Of a DNA stretch of 64,000 bases, positions 54,148 to 63,272 are shown one piece after another (within the stretch, counting starts at the first letter, position 1; each line of letters opens with the position of its first letter). This stretch comes from Microvirga pakistanensis. GTDB taxonomy: Bacteria; Pseudomonadota; Alphaproteobacteria; Rhizobiales; Beijerinckiaceae. A model generated the notes under the pieces. The model made no database searches. It was not told the origin of the DNA and saw only the letters and a list, made by a program, of their open reading frames with translations. The stretch covers positions 372,001 through 436,000 of the forward strand of contig NZ_SPJX01000184.1 in NCBI RefSeq assembly GCF_004458765.1, read 5' to 3'. Both the position numbers and the translations under genes were made by a program.

Positions 54148-56880
54148 CTACTCCGCCGCGACGCCTTCCGCTGTGGGATCTGTCGGGGTCGCATCCGGAG
54201 CCTGACTCGCTGCCATCGTGTCGCCGGCCCACCGATATGCGAAATCTCCATTCTCGATTGTCAGGTGCACATCGGTCGATGGTTCGTTCCGGAGTGAGCG
54301 GGTGAGGAAGCCTCGCGACAGCGTGGGCAGTAGAGTGTTGGTGATGATGTTGTCGATCATCCGCCCGCCTGAGGAGGGATCGTTGCACAGGGAGACGATA
54401 TGCTGCACGACCGCGTCGTCGTAGCTGAACGTCGTATCGTGGTTCTCACGAACCCGTTTGCCGATGCGATCGAGCTGCAGTCGCACGATCCCGCCGAGCA
54501 TCTCGTCAGACAGCGGGAAATAGGGGATCGTCACGATGCGTCCAAGGAGCGCCGGCGGAAAAACCTTCAGGAGTTCCGGCTTGAGCGCCGCGGCTAATGC
54601 CTCGGCATCGTTCGCATAGACCGGATCCTGCGCCAGAGCCATGATCATATCCGTCCCGACATTGGACGTGAGGATGATCAGGGTGTTTCTGAAGTCGATC
54701 CGCCGCCCGGTTCCGTCCTCCATCTGACCCTTGTCGAAGACCTGGAAAAAGATCTCGTGGACGTCGGGATGCGCCTTCTCGACCTCGTCAAGGAGAATGA
54801 CACTGTAGGGTTTTCGCCGCACGGCCTCGGTCAGCCGTCCGCCTTCGCCATAGCCGACATATCCGGGAGGCGCTCCCTTCAGGGTCGATACGGTGTGGGC
54901 CTCCTGGAATTCCGACATGTTGATCGTGATCATGTTCTGCTCGCCGCCGTAGAGCGCTTCAGCGAGCGCGAGCGCGGTTTCCGTCTTGCCGACCCCCGAC
55001 GGGCCGCAGAGCATGAAAACCCCGATCGGCTTGTTGGGATTGTCGAGCCGCGCCCGGTTAGTCTCAATCCGTTTGGCGATCATCCGAAGGCCGTGCGACT
55101 GGCCCACGACGCGCCAGTTCAGGATCTCCGGCAGCGTCAGGACGGTTTCGACTTCATCCCGAACCATCCGGCCTACCGGAATGCCGGTCCAGTCCGAAAC
55201 CACCGACGCGACAGCCTGCTCGTCGACATAGGCGTAGATCATCCGCGTCTCGGGATCGATGTCGCCGAGGGCGTCAAAGCGCTGGTGCAGTTCCTGGCGG
55301 AGTTTATCCGGGTCGGCGCTGCTCCCGTCGGAGCTCTCATCGGCCTGCCGCAGCTTCTCGCGCAGCTGACGAATTTCCTCGATGATCGCCTGTTCGGCCT
55401 GCCAGCTTTGTTCGAGCTCGGCGAGTTTGGTGCCGAGATCAGCGAGTTCGGTGTTGATCTCGGCGATGCGCGCTTCGCTGGTCCCACCGAGATCGCGCTC
55501 GGCGACGAGGCTCTCCCTTTCCTTCTCCCGGGCGGCGATGCTGCGCCGGGTGTCTTCGATCACGGCCGGGATCGCTGCTTGGCTGATCGCGACCCGCGCG
55601 CAGGCGGTGTCGAGCAGACTGACGGCCTTATCGGGCAGCTGCCTAGCCGGGATGTAGCGGTGTGATAGGTTGACGGCTGCGACGATCGCGTGATCGGCAA
55701 TTCGGACTCCATGATGCTTTTCCATTGGCCCCAGGATGCCGCGCAGCATGTCACAGCACCGCGCGACGTCGGGCTCGTCGACCTGGACCGGCTGAAAGCG
55801 GCGTGTCAGCGCCGGGTCCTTCTCGAAATGCTGACGGTATTCGGCCCATGTGGTCGCCGCGATCGTGCGGAGGGTTCCCCGAGCGAGAGCCGGCTTCAGG
55901 AGGTTGGCCGCGTCGCCCGTGCCCGCCTGTCCGCCTGCCCCGATCAGCGTATGAGCCTCATCGATGAACAGGATCGTCGGGACAGGTGAGGATTGAACCT
56001 CATCGATAACGGAACGGAGGCGCTGCTCGAATTCGCCCTTCATCGAGGCGCCGGCCTGCATCAGGCCAAGATCTAGCGCGCATAGCCGGACGCCGCGAAG
56101 CGCCGGCGGCACGTCGCCCGCAGCGAGGCGCTGGGCGAATCCCTCGACGACGGCGGTCTTGCCAACGCCGGCCTCGCCCGTGAGGATCGGGTTGTTCTGC
56201 CGCCGCCGCATCAGCACGTCGATCACCAGCCGGATCTCTGCGTCGCGGCCCACGACGGGATCCATCTCGCCAGCCTTGGCTTTGGCCGTGAGGTCCTGCG
56301 AGAACCGGTCGAGAGCGGTGCTGCCCTTCGGACCTGCTGCTAGGGGCATGCTGCCCGGCCCGGAACTCTGGAGGCCCACGCTGTCGACCGGACGCAGGTT
56401 CTCCTCCTCGGAGTTCTTCCAGATCGTCCGATGCTCGGCGGTGAGCTGGTCCACGTTGATCTTGGCGAACTCCTTCGAGGCGCTCGTCAGAGCACGGCGG
56501 AGTTCCTGAGATTTGAGAGCACCGACCAGGAGATGACCTGTCCGGATCTGCGTCTCGCCGAAGAACAGGGTCGCATAGTACCAGCCGCGGTCGAGCAGGT
56601 CGACGATCGCATTCGAGATGCCGGGCATCTCCGTCTCGTTCGTTCGAAAGCCGTTGATCAGGGCTGCGAGTGCTGCGAGGACTTGGCCGCGGTCGAGATT
56701 GAAATGGTCCGCAGTGAGCGAGAGATCGCTTTGGTCGCGTTGCAGGATATGGAACAGCCAATGAGCCAGTTCCACGTTCCGATTTCCGGCACTCTTGGCA
56801 TGATAGAACGCTTGGTTGAACGCCTCGTATCCGGCTCGGTTCAGCTTTCCGGTGACTGTTTCGATGTTGATGTCGGCCAT
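54148..56880 (-). CDS. clpV: T6SS AAA+ ATPase ClpV
   Basis: Disassembles contracted TssB/TssC sheaths for reuse. The 910 residues have a Clp N-domain (about 1-150) and two AAA modules: Walker A GEAGVGKTAVVEG (about 235) with Walker B TILFIDEAHTLIG, and GPSGVGKTETALALAEALYG with VILLDEVEKAHPDV. A coiled-coil middle domain (about 420-520) lies between them. The N-domain and the T6SS operon position set it apart from ClpB. It is also called tssH. It lies 15 bases after tssG. Confidence 0.96.
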   Translation of the reverse strand: MADINIETVTGKLNRAGYEAFNQAFYHAKSAGNRNVELAHWLFHILQRDQSDLSLTADHFNLDRGQVLAALAALINGFRTNETEMPGISNAIVDLLDRGWYYATLFFGETQIRTGHLLVGALKSQELRRALTSASKEFAKINVDQLTAEHRTIWKNSEEENLRPVDSVGLQSSGPGSMPLAAGPKGSTALDRFSQDLTAKAKAGEMDPVVGRDAEIRLVIDVLMRRRQNNPILTGEAGVGKTAVVEGFAQRLAAGDVPPALRGVRLCALDLGLMQAGASMKGEFEQRLRSVIDEVQSSPVPTILFIDEAHTLIGAGGQAGTGDAANLLKPALARGTLRTIAATTWAEYRQHFEKDPALTRRFQPVQVDEPDVARCCDMLRGILGPMEKHHGVRIADHAIVAAVNLSHRYIPARQLPDKAVSLLDTACARVAISQAAIPAVIEDTRRSIAAREKERESLVAERDLGGTSEARIAEINTELADLGTKLAELEQSWQAEQAIIEEIRQLREKLRQADESSDGSSADPDKLRQELHQRFDALGDIDPETRMIYAYVDEQAVASVVSDWTGIPVGRMVRDEVETVLTLPEILNWRVVGQSHGLRMIAKRIETNRARLDNPNKPIGVFMLCGPSGVGKTETALALAEALYGGEQNMITINMSEFQEAHTVSTLKGAPPGYVGYGEGGRLTEAVRRKPYSVILLDEVEKAHPDVHEIFFQVFDKGQMEDGTGRRIDFRNTLIILTSNVGTDMIMALAQDPVYANDAEALAAALKPELLKVFPPALLGRIVTIPYFPLSDEMLGGIVRLQLDRIGKRVRENHDTTFSYDDAVVQHIVSLCNDPSSGGRMIDNIITNTLLPTLSRGFLTRSLRNEPSTDVHLTIENGDFAYRWAGDTMAASQAPDATPTDPTAEGVAAE

Positions 56881-56895
56881 TTCAAGCCCCCTGAG

Positions 56896-57924
56896 CTAAC
56901 CCGTGCTTCGATGCGTGCGCCGGTGTCTTTGGCGCTCGGTAGGGTGGAAGCGGGCGTCGCACCGCATGCTCTCATCCGTCGCGGCCCAATCGGGTGCCAG
57001 CCAACTCGTGTAGCCGAGCTGCCCAAAGCGCCCGAGGCGGACAGGCTCGACCGCTCCGGCGGGTAGGGCCAGCTCGACATCCCAATCAAGTTGCTCGCCG
57101 AGATACAAGAATACGGCATCGGCGAGAAAATCGCATTGATTGCCGGACGGCAGGAAGCGGCAGTACGTCGTCAAGTCCCGTGTGAACAGGCGGACGCGGA
57201 ACTTGTCCTGAAGACTCAGGACGCTGGCGCCCAGCATCATCGTCCCGCCGAGGTCGGTATGGCTTTGCCCCAGCCGCGTCCGATCAGCCCGCTCAAAGCA
57301 GAGCCATGATCCGACGAACTGATCGATCTCGACCTCTAGGCCGGTCAGGCCCGATAGAAAGCTCCTCAACCGCGAGGCTGACTTCGCCTGTGGGGCAAGC
57401 AGGCCGGCGAAGGCGAGCTTGTCCAGGTCGGGAACGGCGCCCAACTCATCGAACGGCGGGGAGCCGACGCCGATGAAGGAGCCGACATAGGCCGCAAACC
57501 GGTCGGCTTCCGGCCGCTCATGCTGTGCGATCGGCCGCGCATCCGCCCAAGCCCGAAAGAAGAGCTGGAGAAATCTGTGCTGGAGGATGTCCAGGAACCG
57601 CGGGAACGCGTCGTCGCGCCTGGGAGGCTGCAGCCAGCCGTAAACCTCTTCGGTGGTCGCCAGAGGGAGGGCCCCTTGAGGGCCGAGCAGCCCGAGGAAC
57701 CGAACCACCACCCGGATTCGGTCCTGGGGGTCTCGATCGATGCTGCCGAGTGTCGAGGCCGGGAACGCGAGGTAAGGATCTGCTCCGAGGGCCACGAACT
57801 CGTCCTGTCGGGAGGCGCTCGCCCCGATCCGCGGCTTATCGGCAAAGCTTCGTTCGAGGCGCCGGAGGAGGGCAAAGAAGTCGTAACGCCACGGCTCGAA
57901 CTCGGCCCTCTCTAGGTAAGTCAC
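56896..57924 (-). CDS. tssG: T6SS baseplate protein TssG
   Basis: A 342-residue TssG (ImpH/VasB): EPWRYDFFALLRRLERSFAD, LGLLGPQGALPLATTEEVYG and DILQHRFLQLFFRAWADARP are family signatures. So are the C-terminal GNQCDFLADAVFLYLGEQLD and LGYTSWLA. TssG joins TssE, TssF and TssK in the baseplate wedge. Its start overlaps the tssF stop by four bases (ATGA). Confidence 0.94.
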   Translation of the reverse strand: MTYLERAEFEPWRYDFFALLRRLERSFADKPRIGASASRQDEFVALGADPYLAFPASTLGSIDRDPQDRIRVVVRFLGLLGPQGALPLATTEEVYGWLQPPRRDDAFPRFLDILQHRFLQLFFRAWADARPIAQHERPEADRFAAYVGSFIGVGSPPFDELGAVPDLDKLAFAGLLAPQAKSASRLRSFLSGLTGLEVEIDQFVGSWLCFERADRTRLGQSHTDLGGTMMLGASVLSLQDKFRVRLFTRDLTTYCRFLPSGNQCDFLADAVFLYLGEQLDWDVELALPAGAVEPVRLGRFGQLGYTSWLAPDWAATDESMRCDARFHPTERQRHRRTHRSTG

Positions 57925-59879
57925 AGGGGCCTCCGTTCACCGGCCCGGGCAGGCCAGCGCATAATCTCGCCGCGTTCGGTCGAGCGGATGACCGTCTCGG
58001 TGAAATGGTTCATCGCAGCGTACTCGGCGAAGAAGCGATCGAGGACGGCACCAAGAAGAAAAGCCCCGCTTCCCTCGAAGTTTCGCTCATCGAGGGTAAC
58101 CGTAATCCTGATACCGCGGGCTGCCCCGATGCCCGCGCGATGACGGACACGCCGGACCACCGCCTCACTGTCGATGCTGCGCACCCCGGAAACCTTCCGG
58201 TCGGAGCTGGCGGATGAATTGCTGAACAGGGACAGGATCTCGCGCAACGCCCGTCCATCTCGTCCGGCTCCGCGCTGGATGAGCCCGAGATGATTGAGAC
58301 TCAGCATGTTGATCAGCCGCCAGGCGACGGCACCGGAATGCAGGACCTCCAATCGATTGCGGATCTGCTTGGTGACAGGTTCTCGCGGCGGCGTCGGACC
58401 CTCGACGCAGAGAATGTCGAGGGTTGTATTGTCGATCAGGCGAAAATCGGCCCCTCCCTCGCCGACGGGAAGATGCTCGGGAAGATGGCGGTTCGAGCAA
58501 AGGGCACGAATGCTGAGTTCCGCAACCTCGGGATCGGAGCCAAGCTGGGACGGCTCCAACAGACTGAGGAACACGTCGGTGCCAATATAGTCGGACGCTG
58601 AGCCGAACTGACGCTCCTGAGCCGTCCTCTGCCGCGACAGGCGACGAATGGTATAGAAGAGGCCCGAATCCGCTCTGCCGTCCCTTCGGGCCGAGTACAG
58701 CGGTTGTACCGGCACCTTCTCGCGGCCGCCGTGATAATGGGCGAAAACGGCAAGAATTCTGTGCGGCTCGAAATCAAGGGGTCGGCTGCGGTCGGGTACG
58801 ATGTGATACTCGTGTTGGTTTGAGCGGACCGGAACGCGATCGGTCGACAGATCGAACAGGTTAACCGCAGGAGCGGCGTAGAGGCCGAACACCCCGGGCT
58901 GTACGGCGGCAAGCAGGCGCGGGTTGACCTCGTTGAACATGAAGAGGACATCGAAAGACCGTGTCCGTACCGTACCGAGCACCTTAGTCAAGTTCCGGAT
59001 CCTGAAGCCGAGAAACTTGCGCGGCAGCAGGAAGTACTCGCGGATCAGATCGAAGCCCCGGAATAGACGCTGGTCATTCGGCAGCAGCGCCTCGTCGGGT
59101 GCGAAGCCGATTTGCTCCAAGCTTCCGGACGGCAACGGCGCCACGACGGATTTACCTTCAGGGTCGGCCCACCGGATGCAGAGGCCGGCACAACGGGCGA
59201 AGAGTTGCTCATAGAGGGCGATTGCGTCGGCCTCGGCGCCGAGGAGATGGACCGGCAGTTCCGACATGCGACAGCCCGCGACCCATGCCTCCGGAGGGGT
59301 ATCTGCCTGGGTCGCCGGCGGTTCGTCCTCGGCTCGCCCAGCCACACGATGGGTGAGTCTGAGGCGCAAGCCGGCAACGACGTTGGGTCCGACTGAGGCG
59401 CCGAGGGCCTGAAGCGGGCCAGGCGTACCGTAATATTCGGCCTCCGTGATCTCGAAGGGCCAGAGCATTACGCCGGACGTGAGTCGGTAGCGACATGCCA
59501 CCCGTCGCTCGCGTTCGCGGTAGGTGGCATCGATGTACGAGCCGCGTTGGATACGAACACCTTCCCGGAGGGCCGGATCGCCGTAGGGCGGAACGATTTT
59601 CGCAAGTAGCGCGGAGGGCGTCGGAGCGAGGTAGTGCGGAACGAGCTGATCGAGCAGGTTGTTGGTGAATTCGGGAAACTCATGCTTCAGCTTGAGCTGG
59701 ACGCGGGCTGCGAGGAAAGCGGCTCCCTCGAGAAGCCCCAGCATCATGGGATCGAGGCGATCGTCGACGAGGCCGCCGAGGCGCTCAGCGATGCCAGGGT
59801 ATTCGGCCGCGAACTCAGTGGCATGTCCCTTCAGGAGAGCTAGCTCGTTCTCGTAAAGCTCGATGAACTCCCGATTCAT
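57921..59879 (-). CDS. tssF: T6SS baseplate protein TssF
   Basis: A 652-residue TssF (ImpG/VasA): it starts FIELYENELALLKGHATEFA and EYPGIAERLG, with DRLDPMMLGLLEGAAFLAAR, then LLDQLVPHYLAPTPSALLAK. Late signatures are LPVHLLGAEADAIALYEQLF and the C-terminal FFAEYAAMNHFTETVI. It is the largest wedge component of the baseplate. Six bases separate it from tssE. Confidence 0.95.
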   Translation of the reverse strand: MNREFIELYENELALLKGHATEFAAEYPGIAERLGGLVDDRLDPMMLGLLEGAAFLAARVQLKLKHEFPEFTNNLLDQLVPHYLAPTPSALLAKIVPPYGDPALREGVRIQRGSYIDATYRERERRVACRYRLTSGVMLWPFEITEAEYYGTPGPLQALGASVGPNVVAGLRLRLTHRVAGRAEDEPPATQADTPPEAWVAGCRMSELPVHLLGAEADAIALYEQLFARCAGLCIRWADPEGKSVVAPLPSGSLEQIGFAPDEALLPNDQRLFRGFDLIREYFLLPRKFLGFRIRNLTKVLGTVRTRSFDVLFMFNEVNPRLLAAVQPGVFGLYAAPAVNLFDLSTDRVPVRSNQHEYHIVPDRSRPLDFEPHRILAVFAHYHGGREKVPVQPLYSARRDGRADSGLFYTIRRLSRQRTAQERQFGSASDYIGTDVFLSLLEPSQLGSDPEVAELSIRALCSNRHLPEHLPVGEGGADFRLIDNTTLDILCVEGPTPPREPVTKQIRNRLEVLHSGAVAWRLINMLSLNHLGLIQRGAGRDGRALREILSLFSNSSASSDRKVSGVRSIDSEAVVRRVRHRAGIGAARGIRITVTLDERNFEGSGAFLLGAVLDRFFAEYAAMNHFTETVIRSTERGEIMRWPARAGERRPL

Positions 59880-59885
59880 GGCGTC

Positions 59886-60434
59886 TCAGAGCCGCTTGAT
59901 GACGACTTTGCCACTGTCGATCTCAACATCGGCCACGAACTCGACCGGGATATTGACTGGGTCGCAATGGAGGTCCGCTCGCACAACGAACCGCACCTTG
60001 AGCTGCTTCGGATCGACGGTTGCATCACGAGCCACCTCAATGGAGTTCGACACGAGCCGGGACTCATAGATCTGCAAAGCCTCACGAATCTCGCCGGAGA
60101 TGTCGGCGACTGCGGACTCGTCGATCGAGCGATGGACCACGTCTGGAAGGCCGAAGTTCAGGACGGAGTGGCGAACATGGTCGAAGTTGGATAGGTCAAG
60201 GCTCGACTCAAGCGCGATCGTGTTCATCAGAGCCTCAAGGTCGATGGCGACCTCAGTCCGGAGCACGGATTCCGTGATCGTGCCGCGCCTAAGCGTGCGG
60301 CGAAGAGCAATGATCCGCTCGCCATCCTCATCCCGCTCGTCAATCTTCATTTTCGCGTCACGTTTGGCGTGAGCGGCCCGGAACGCATGCATGAGGGGAG
60401 GGCTGAGACGGTCATTGCGTGAAGTTCCGGCCAC
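59886..60434 (-). CDS. tssE: T6SS baseplate protein TssE
   Basis: A 182-residue gp25-like protein that starts sheath assembly on the baseplate. The domain spans LRTEVAIDLEALMNTIALES, LSNFDHVRHSVLNFGLPDVV, then IREALQIYESRLV and the C-terminal strands VDPKQLKVRFVVRADLHCDP. It carries a basic N-terminal stretch of about 50 residues. It lies between hcp (67-base gap) and tssF. Confidence 0.92.
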   Translation of the reverse strand: MAGTSRNDRLSPPLMHAFRAAHAKRDAKMKIDERDEDGERIIALRRTLRRGTITESVLRTEVAIDLEALMNTIALESSLDLSNFDHVRHSVLNFGLPDVVHRSIDESAVADISGEIREALQIYESRLVSNSIEVARDATVDPKQLKVRFVVRADLHCDPVNIPVEFVADVEIDSGKVVIKRL

Positions 60435-60501
60435 TCGTGTTCTCCTCTCCGCAACCGTACCGGGCGCGTGACGCAGTCAGAGGCGTCGCACGGCTCTGCA
60501 G

Positions 60502-60984
60502 TCAGTACTTGGCGTTGGCGGCGACGTCCCATCCGAAGTTGCCGGCAGGCTTGCCGCTACCGTCCGCCTGCTGCTCCTTATACTCGACCTTGACCTTCGC
60601 AAAGTTCAGGGCGACATTTTCCGTTAGACGCTCATCTTGTTGCGCTCCGCCCGTCGATACTGTGGAGATTAAGACATCCTCCATGGTGATTTTGAGATAT
60701 TCGAGGGGCTGTTCACCAGCCTTGCGCACGAACAGCTCGGCTTTCTTTACATGCTTGCCCGACGCACAATGGAACATCAGGTCGCTTGATGACTTGTCGA
60801 TGTACTTTGTGACGAGCAGATCCTGCACCGATACTTTCCCGGCGCCGCTGCCACCACCGACGTGGCCAGTGCCGCTCTGGGCCAATCCCCAGGCCCAGGC
60901 TATCACATCGATTTCCTCTTTGTGGGCCTTGTCGCGGGCTTCGCCCTTTACACCATCGATCTTCAAAAACATGTCGACGGCCAT
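60502..60984 (-). CDS. hcp: T6SS tube protein Hcp
   Basis: A 160-residue Hcp (TssD) that stacks into the inner tube. It starts MAVDMFLKIDGVKGEARDKA, then EIDVIAWAWGLAQSG, VSVQDLLVTKYIDKSSSDLM and the C-terminal ALNFAKVKVEYKEQ with GWDVAANAKY. ATG 60984 has AGGAGAG upstream and is chosen over an in-frame site at 61080. A Gly/Ser insert GTGHVGGGSGAGK is seen in the first loop. Confidence 0.95.
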   Translation of the reverse strand: MAVDMFLKIDGVKGEARDKAHKEEIDVIAWAWGLAQSGTGHVGGGSGAGKVSVQDLLVTKYIDKSSSDLMFHCASGKHVKKAELFVRKAGEQPLEYLKITMEDVLISTVSTGGAQQDERLTENVALNFAKVKVEYKEQQADGSGKPAGNFGWDVAANAKY

Positions 60985-61115
60985 CAAGTCTCTCCTGTTG
61001 CTTGCAGTTAAGGACGGACATCCTCCTCGGCGCCGGAGACTTGCACGAGATGGATCACCTCGCCGAGCAGAATGGACCAATTTCCCACGGCGCGGGAATC
61101 ACGCCGGAGAATATC

Positions 61116-62624
61116 TCAGGTATCGGCGGAGCGGATACGGGATACCAGGCTGATCCCGATGTCCATTCCCTCAAGCTGGAAGTGCGGCCGAAGGTGGAAC
61201 CGCGCCGAGTAATAGCCAGGGTTCTCCTCGTCGGGAACGATCTCGATCTTTGCATCGGCCAATGGCTTCTTGGCCTTCATCTCCTCCGAGGAATTGGCCG
61301 GGCTCGGGTCGACATACTCATAAATCCAGTCCTGCAGCCAACGGGTCAGCTGCGGAGCTTCCTTCGTTGACCCAATCTTGTCGCGAACCATGCATTTTAG
61401 GTAATGCGCGAAGCGGGAGACAGCGAACATGTACGGCAGGCGGGCGGAGAGGTTGTCGGACGCTGTCGCTTCGACGCCGTTTGGCCCGAAGTATTGCTTC
61501 GGCTTGTAGACGGACTGGCAGCCAATGAAGGCAGCCTTGTCGGTGTTCTTTCGATGGGTGAGTGGGATAAGCCCTGCCTTGGCAAGCTCTGCTTCTCGGC
61601 GGTCGCTGATGGCGATCTCGGTCGGGCACTTGAGATCGATGCCGCCGTCATCGGTCGGGAAGGTATGGGTCGGGAGGTTCATAACCTCGCCGCCGGACTG
61701 CACGCCGCGGATACGGGTGCACCAGCCATAATCCTTAAAGGCCCGATTGACGTTGGCGGCCATCGCATAGGCCGCATTCATCCAGGTATATTTCTCGCCC
61801 TTGTGTCCATCGGTTTCTTCCTCGAACGCAAATTCCTCCACTGGCTCGTTCTTCGCTCCGTAGGGCTGCCGGGCCAGCACCCGCGGCAGGCACAGGCCAA
61901 CGTACTTGGCATCCGGAGAGTCACGCAGTGACTTCCAAGGAGCGTAATCGGGAGTGTCGAAGATCTTGCCGATATCGCGGGGATTCGAGAGCTCAGTCCA
62001 TGAATCCATTCTTAGGAGGATCGGATCGGCGCCGGCAAAAAATGGGGCGTGGGCCGCCCCTGCTATCTTGCTTAGGTCTCGCAAAAGTTGAACGTCCTTT
62101 GGCTCATGGCTGAAGTAGTAGTCGCCAATGAGGCACCCAAAGGGTTCGCCCCCGAGCTGCCCATACTCCGCTTCGTAGACTTTCTTGAACAGAGGGCTCT
62201 GATCCCATCGTGCTCCGGGATAGAGCTTCAAATTTTTCGAAAGCTCGGTCTTACCGATGTTCATGACGCGGATTTTAAGCATCGAGTCCGTTTCGGAATT
62301 GAAGACTAGGTAATGCAGGCCGCGCCAGGCGCCTTCGATGGATTGGAACTCCTTTGCATGAAGAATTTCGTTCATCTGCGCGGTAAGCTTCGCATCGATC
62401 CGGGCGATCATCTCCTCTATGGTATCAATAACATCGCCCTGGATCAGTGTCGTGTCGGCTAGTGCCTGGTTCACGAGTGTGGCAACGGCGTTCTCAACCT
62501 CGGTTGCCGCACGCTCGGTTCGCGGTTTGAAGCTCTGCTTGAGGAGTGTCGCAAAGGCATCGGGATCACGGGTCTCGACGATCGTGTCAGCTTGGTGCTG
62601 ACCTGTTCCTGCCACTTCCGCCAT
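61116..62624 (-). CDS. tssC: T6SS sheath large subunit TssC
   Basis: Forms the contractile sheath with TssB. From ATG 62624 it has 502 residues, normal for TssC; the frame extends nine residues further to 62651. Signatures are AEFQSIEGAWRGLHYLV-like (HAKEFQSIEGAWRGLHYLVF), YEAEYGQLGGEPFGCLIGDY, RLPYMFAVSRFAHYLKCMVR, and the C-terminal YYSARFHLRPHFQLEGMDIG. Confidence 0.95.
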   Translation of the reverse strand: MAEVAGTGQHQADTIVETRDPDAFATLLKQSFKPRTERAATEVENAVATLVNQALADTTLIQGDVIDTIEEMIARIDAKLTAQMNEILHAKEFQSIEGAWRGLHYLVFNSETDSMLKIRVMNIGKTELSKNLKLYPGARWDQSPLFKKVYEAEYGQLGGEPFGCLIGDYYFSHEPKDVQLLRDLSKIAGAAHAPFFAGADPILLRMDSWTELSNPRDIGKIFDTPDYAPWKSLRDSPDAKYVGLCLPRVLARQPYGAKNEPVEEFAFEEETDGHKGEKYTWMNAAYAMAANVNRAFKDYGWCTRIRGVQSGGEVMNLPTHTFPTDDGGIDLKCPTEIAISDRREAELAKAGLIPLTHRKNTDKAAFIGCQSVYKPKQYFGPNGVEATASDNLSARLPYMFAVSRFAHYLKCMVRDKIGSTKEAPQLTRWLQDWIYEYVDPSPANSSEEMKAKKPLADAKIEIVPDEENPGYYSARFHLRPHFQLEGMDIGISLVSRIRSADT

Positions 62625-62651
62625 GGAAATAACCCTGTCTTCGGTTCGCAT

Positions 62652-63173
62652 CTATTCGGTGTCGGCCTGAGCGTGCGGCTCACCCAAGCGCTCTTGGAGA
62701 GCTGCCATGAGTTGAGGGTCTGCCAGGAGGGCTCTAATCTGATCGCTTGCGGCCGCCTTACCGTCCATGTAGCGCAAGAGATTCGAGAGCTGCTGGCGAG
62801 CCTCTAGCAGTCGGGCGAGCGCGGGAACCTGACGGGCAACCCCTGCCGGCGAGAAGTCGTCCATTTTCCGGAACTTCAATTCGACGGAGAGCTGTTCGCC
62901 ATCTTCGTCGCCAAGCTTGTTGGCGACCCGGAATGCAACGCCCGGCTCGATCGCCTCCATCCGCTGGTCGAAATTGTCCATGTCAAATTCGAGGAACTTG
63001 CGCTCTCCGACGTCAGGTTTCTCGACACCTGGCCTATTGCCCGAAAGATCAGCCAGGACACCCATGACGAAGGGGAGTTCCACTTTCCTCTCGGCATCGT
63101 AAGGATCTTCGTAGGAGATGTGGACCCTCGGTGCCCGGTTTCGGCGAATGAATTTCTGGCCTGTATCGGTCAT
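62652..63173 (-). CDS. tssB: T6SS sheath small subunit TssB
   Basis: A 173-residue TssB. RAPRVHISYEDPYDAERKVE leads to LPFVMGVLADLSGN (the conserved core), then KFLEFDMDNFDQRMEAIEPG and the C-terminal helix LSVELKFRKMDDFSPAGVAR. It pairs with TssC, whose start lies just downstream. The C-terminus also shows RQQLSNLLRYMDGK. Confidence 0.95.
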   Translation of the reverse strand: MTDTGQKFIRRNRAPRVHISYEDPYDAERKVELPFVMGVLADLSGNRPGVEKPDVGERKFLEFDMDNFDQRMEAIEPGVAFRVANKLGDEDGEQLSVELKFRKMDDFSPAGVARQVPALARLLEARQQLSNLLRYMDGKAAASDQIRALLADPQLMAALQERLGEPHAQADTE

Positions 63174-63272
63174 CTGTTCTGATCTCCGTCTCCCGTGTTC
63201 TGCAGCGGGAACTCTTTTAGTCTATTCAAAGACAGTTCTCGTGAGCAGACAACAGATCAAAATTGCCAACCA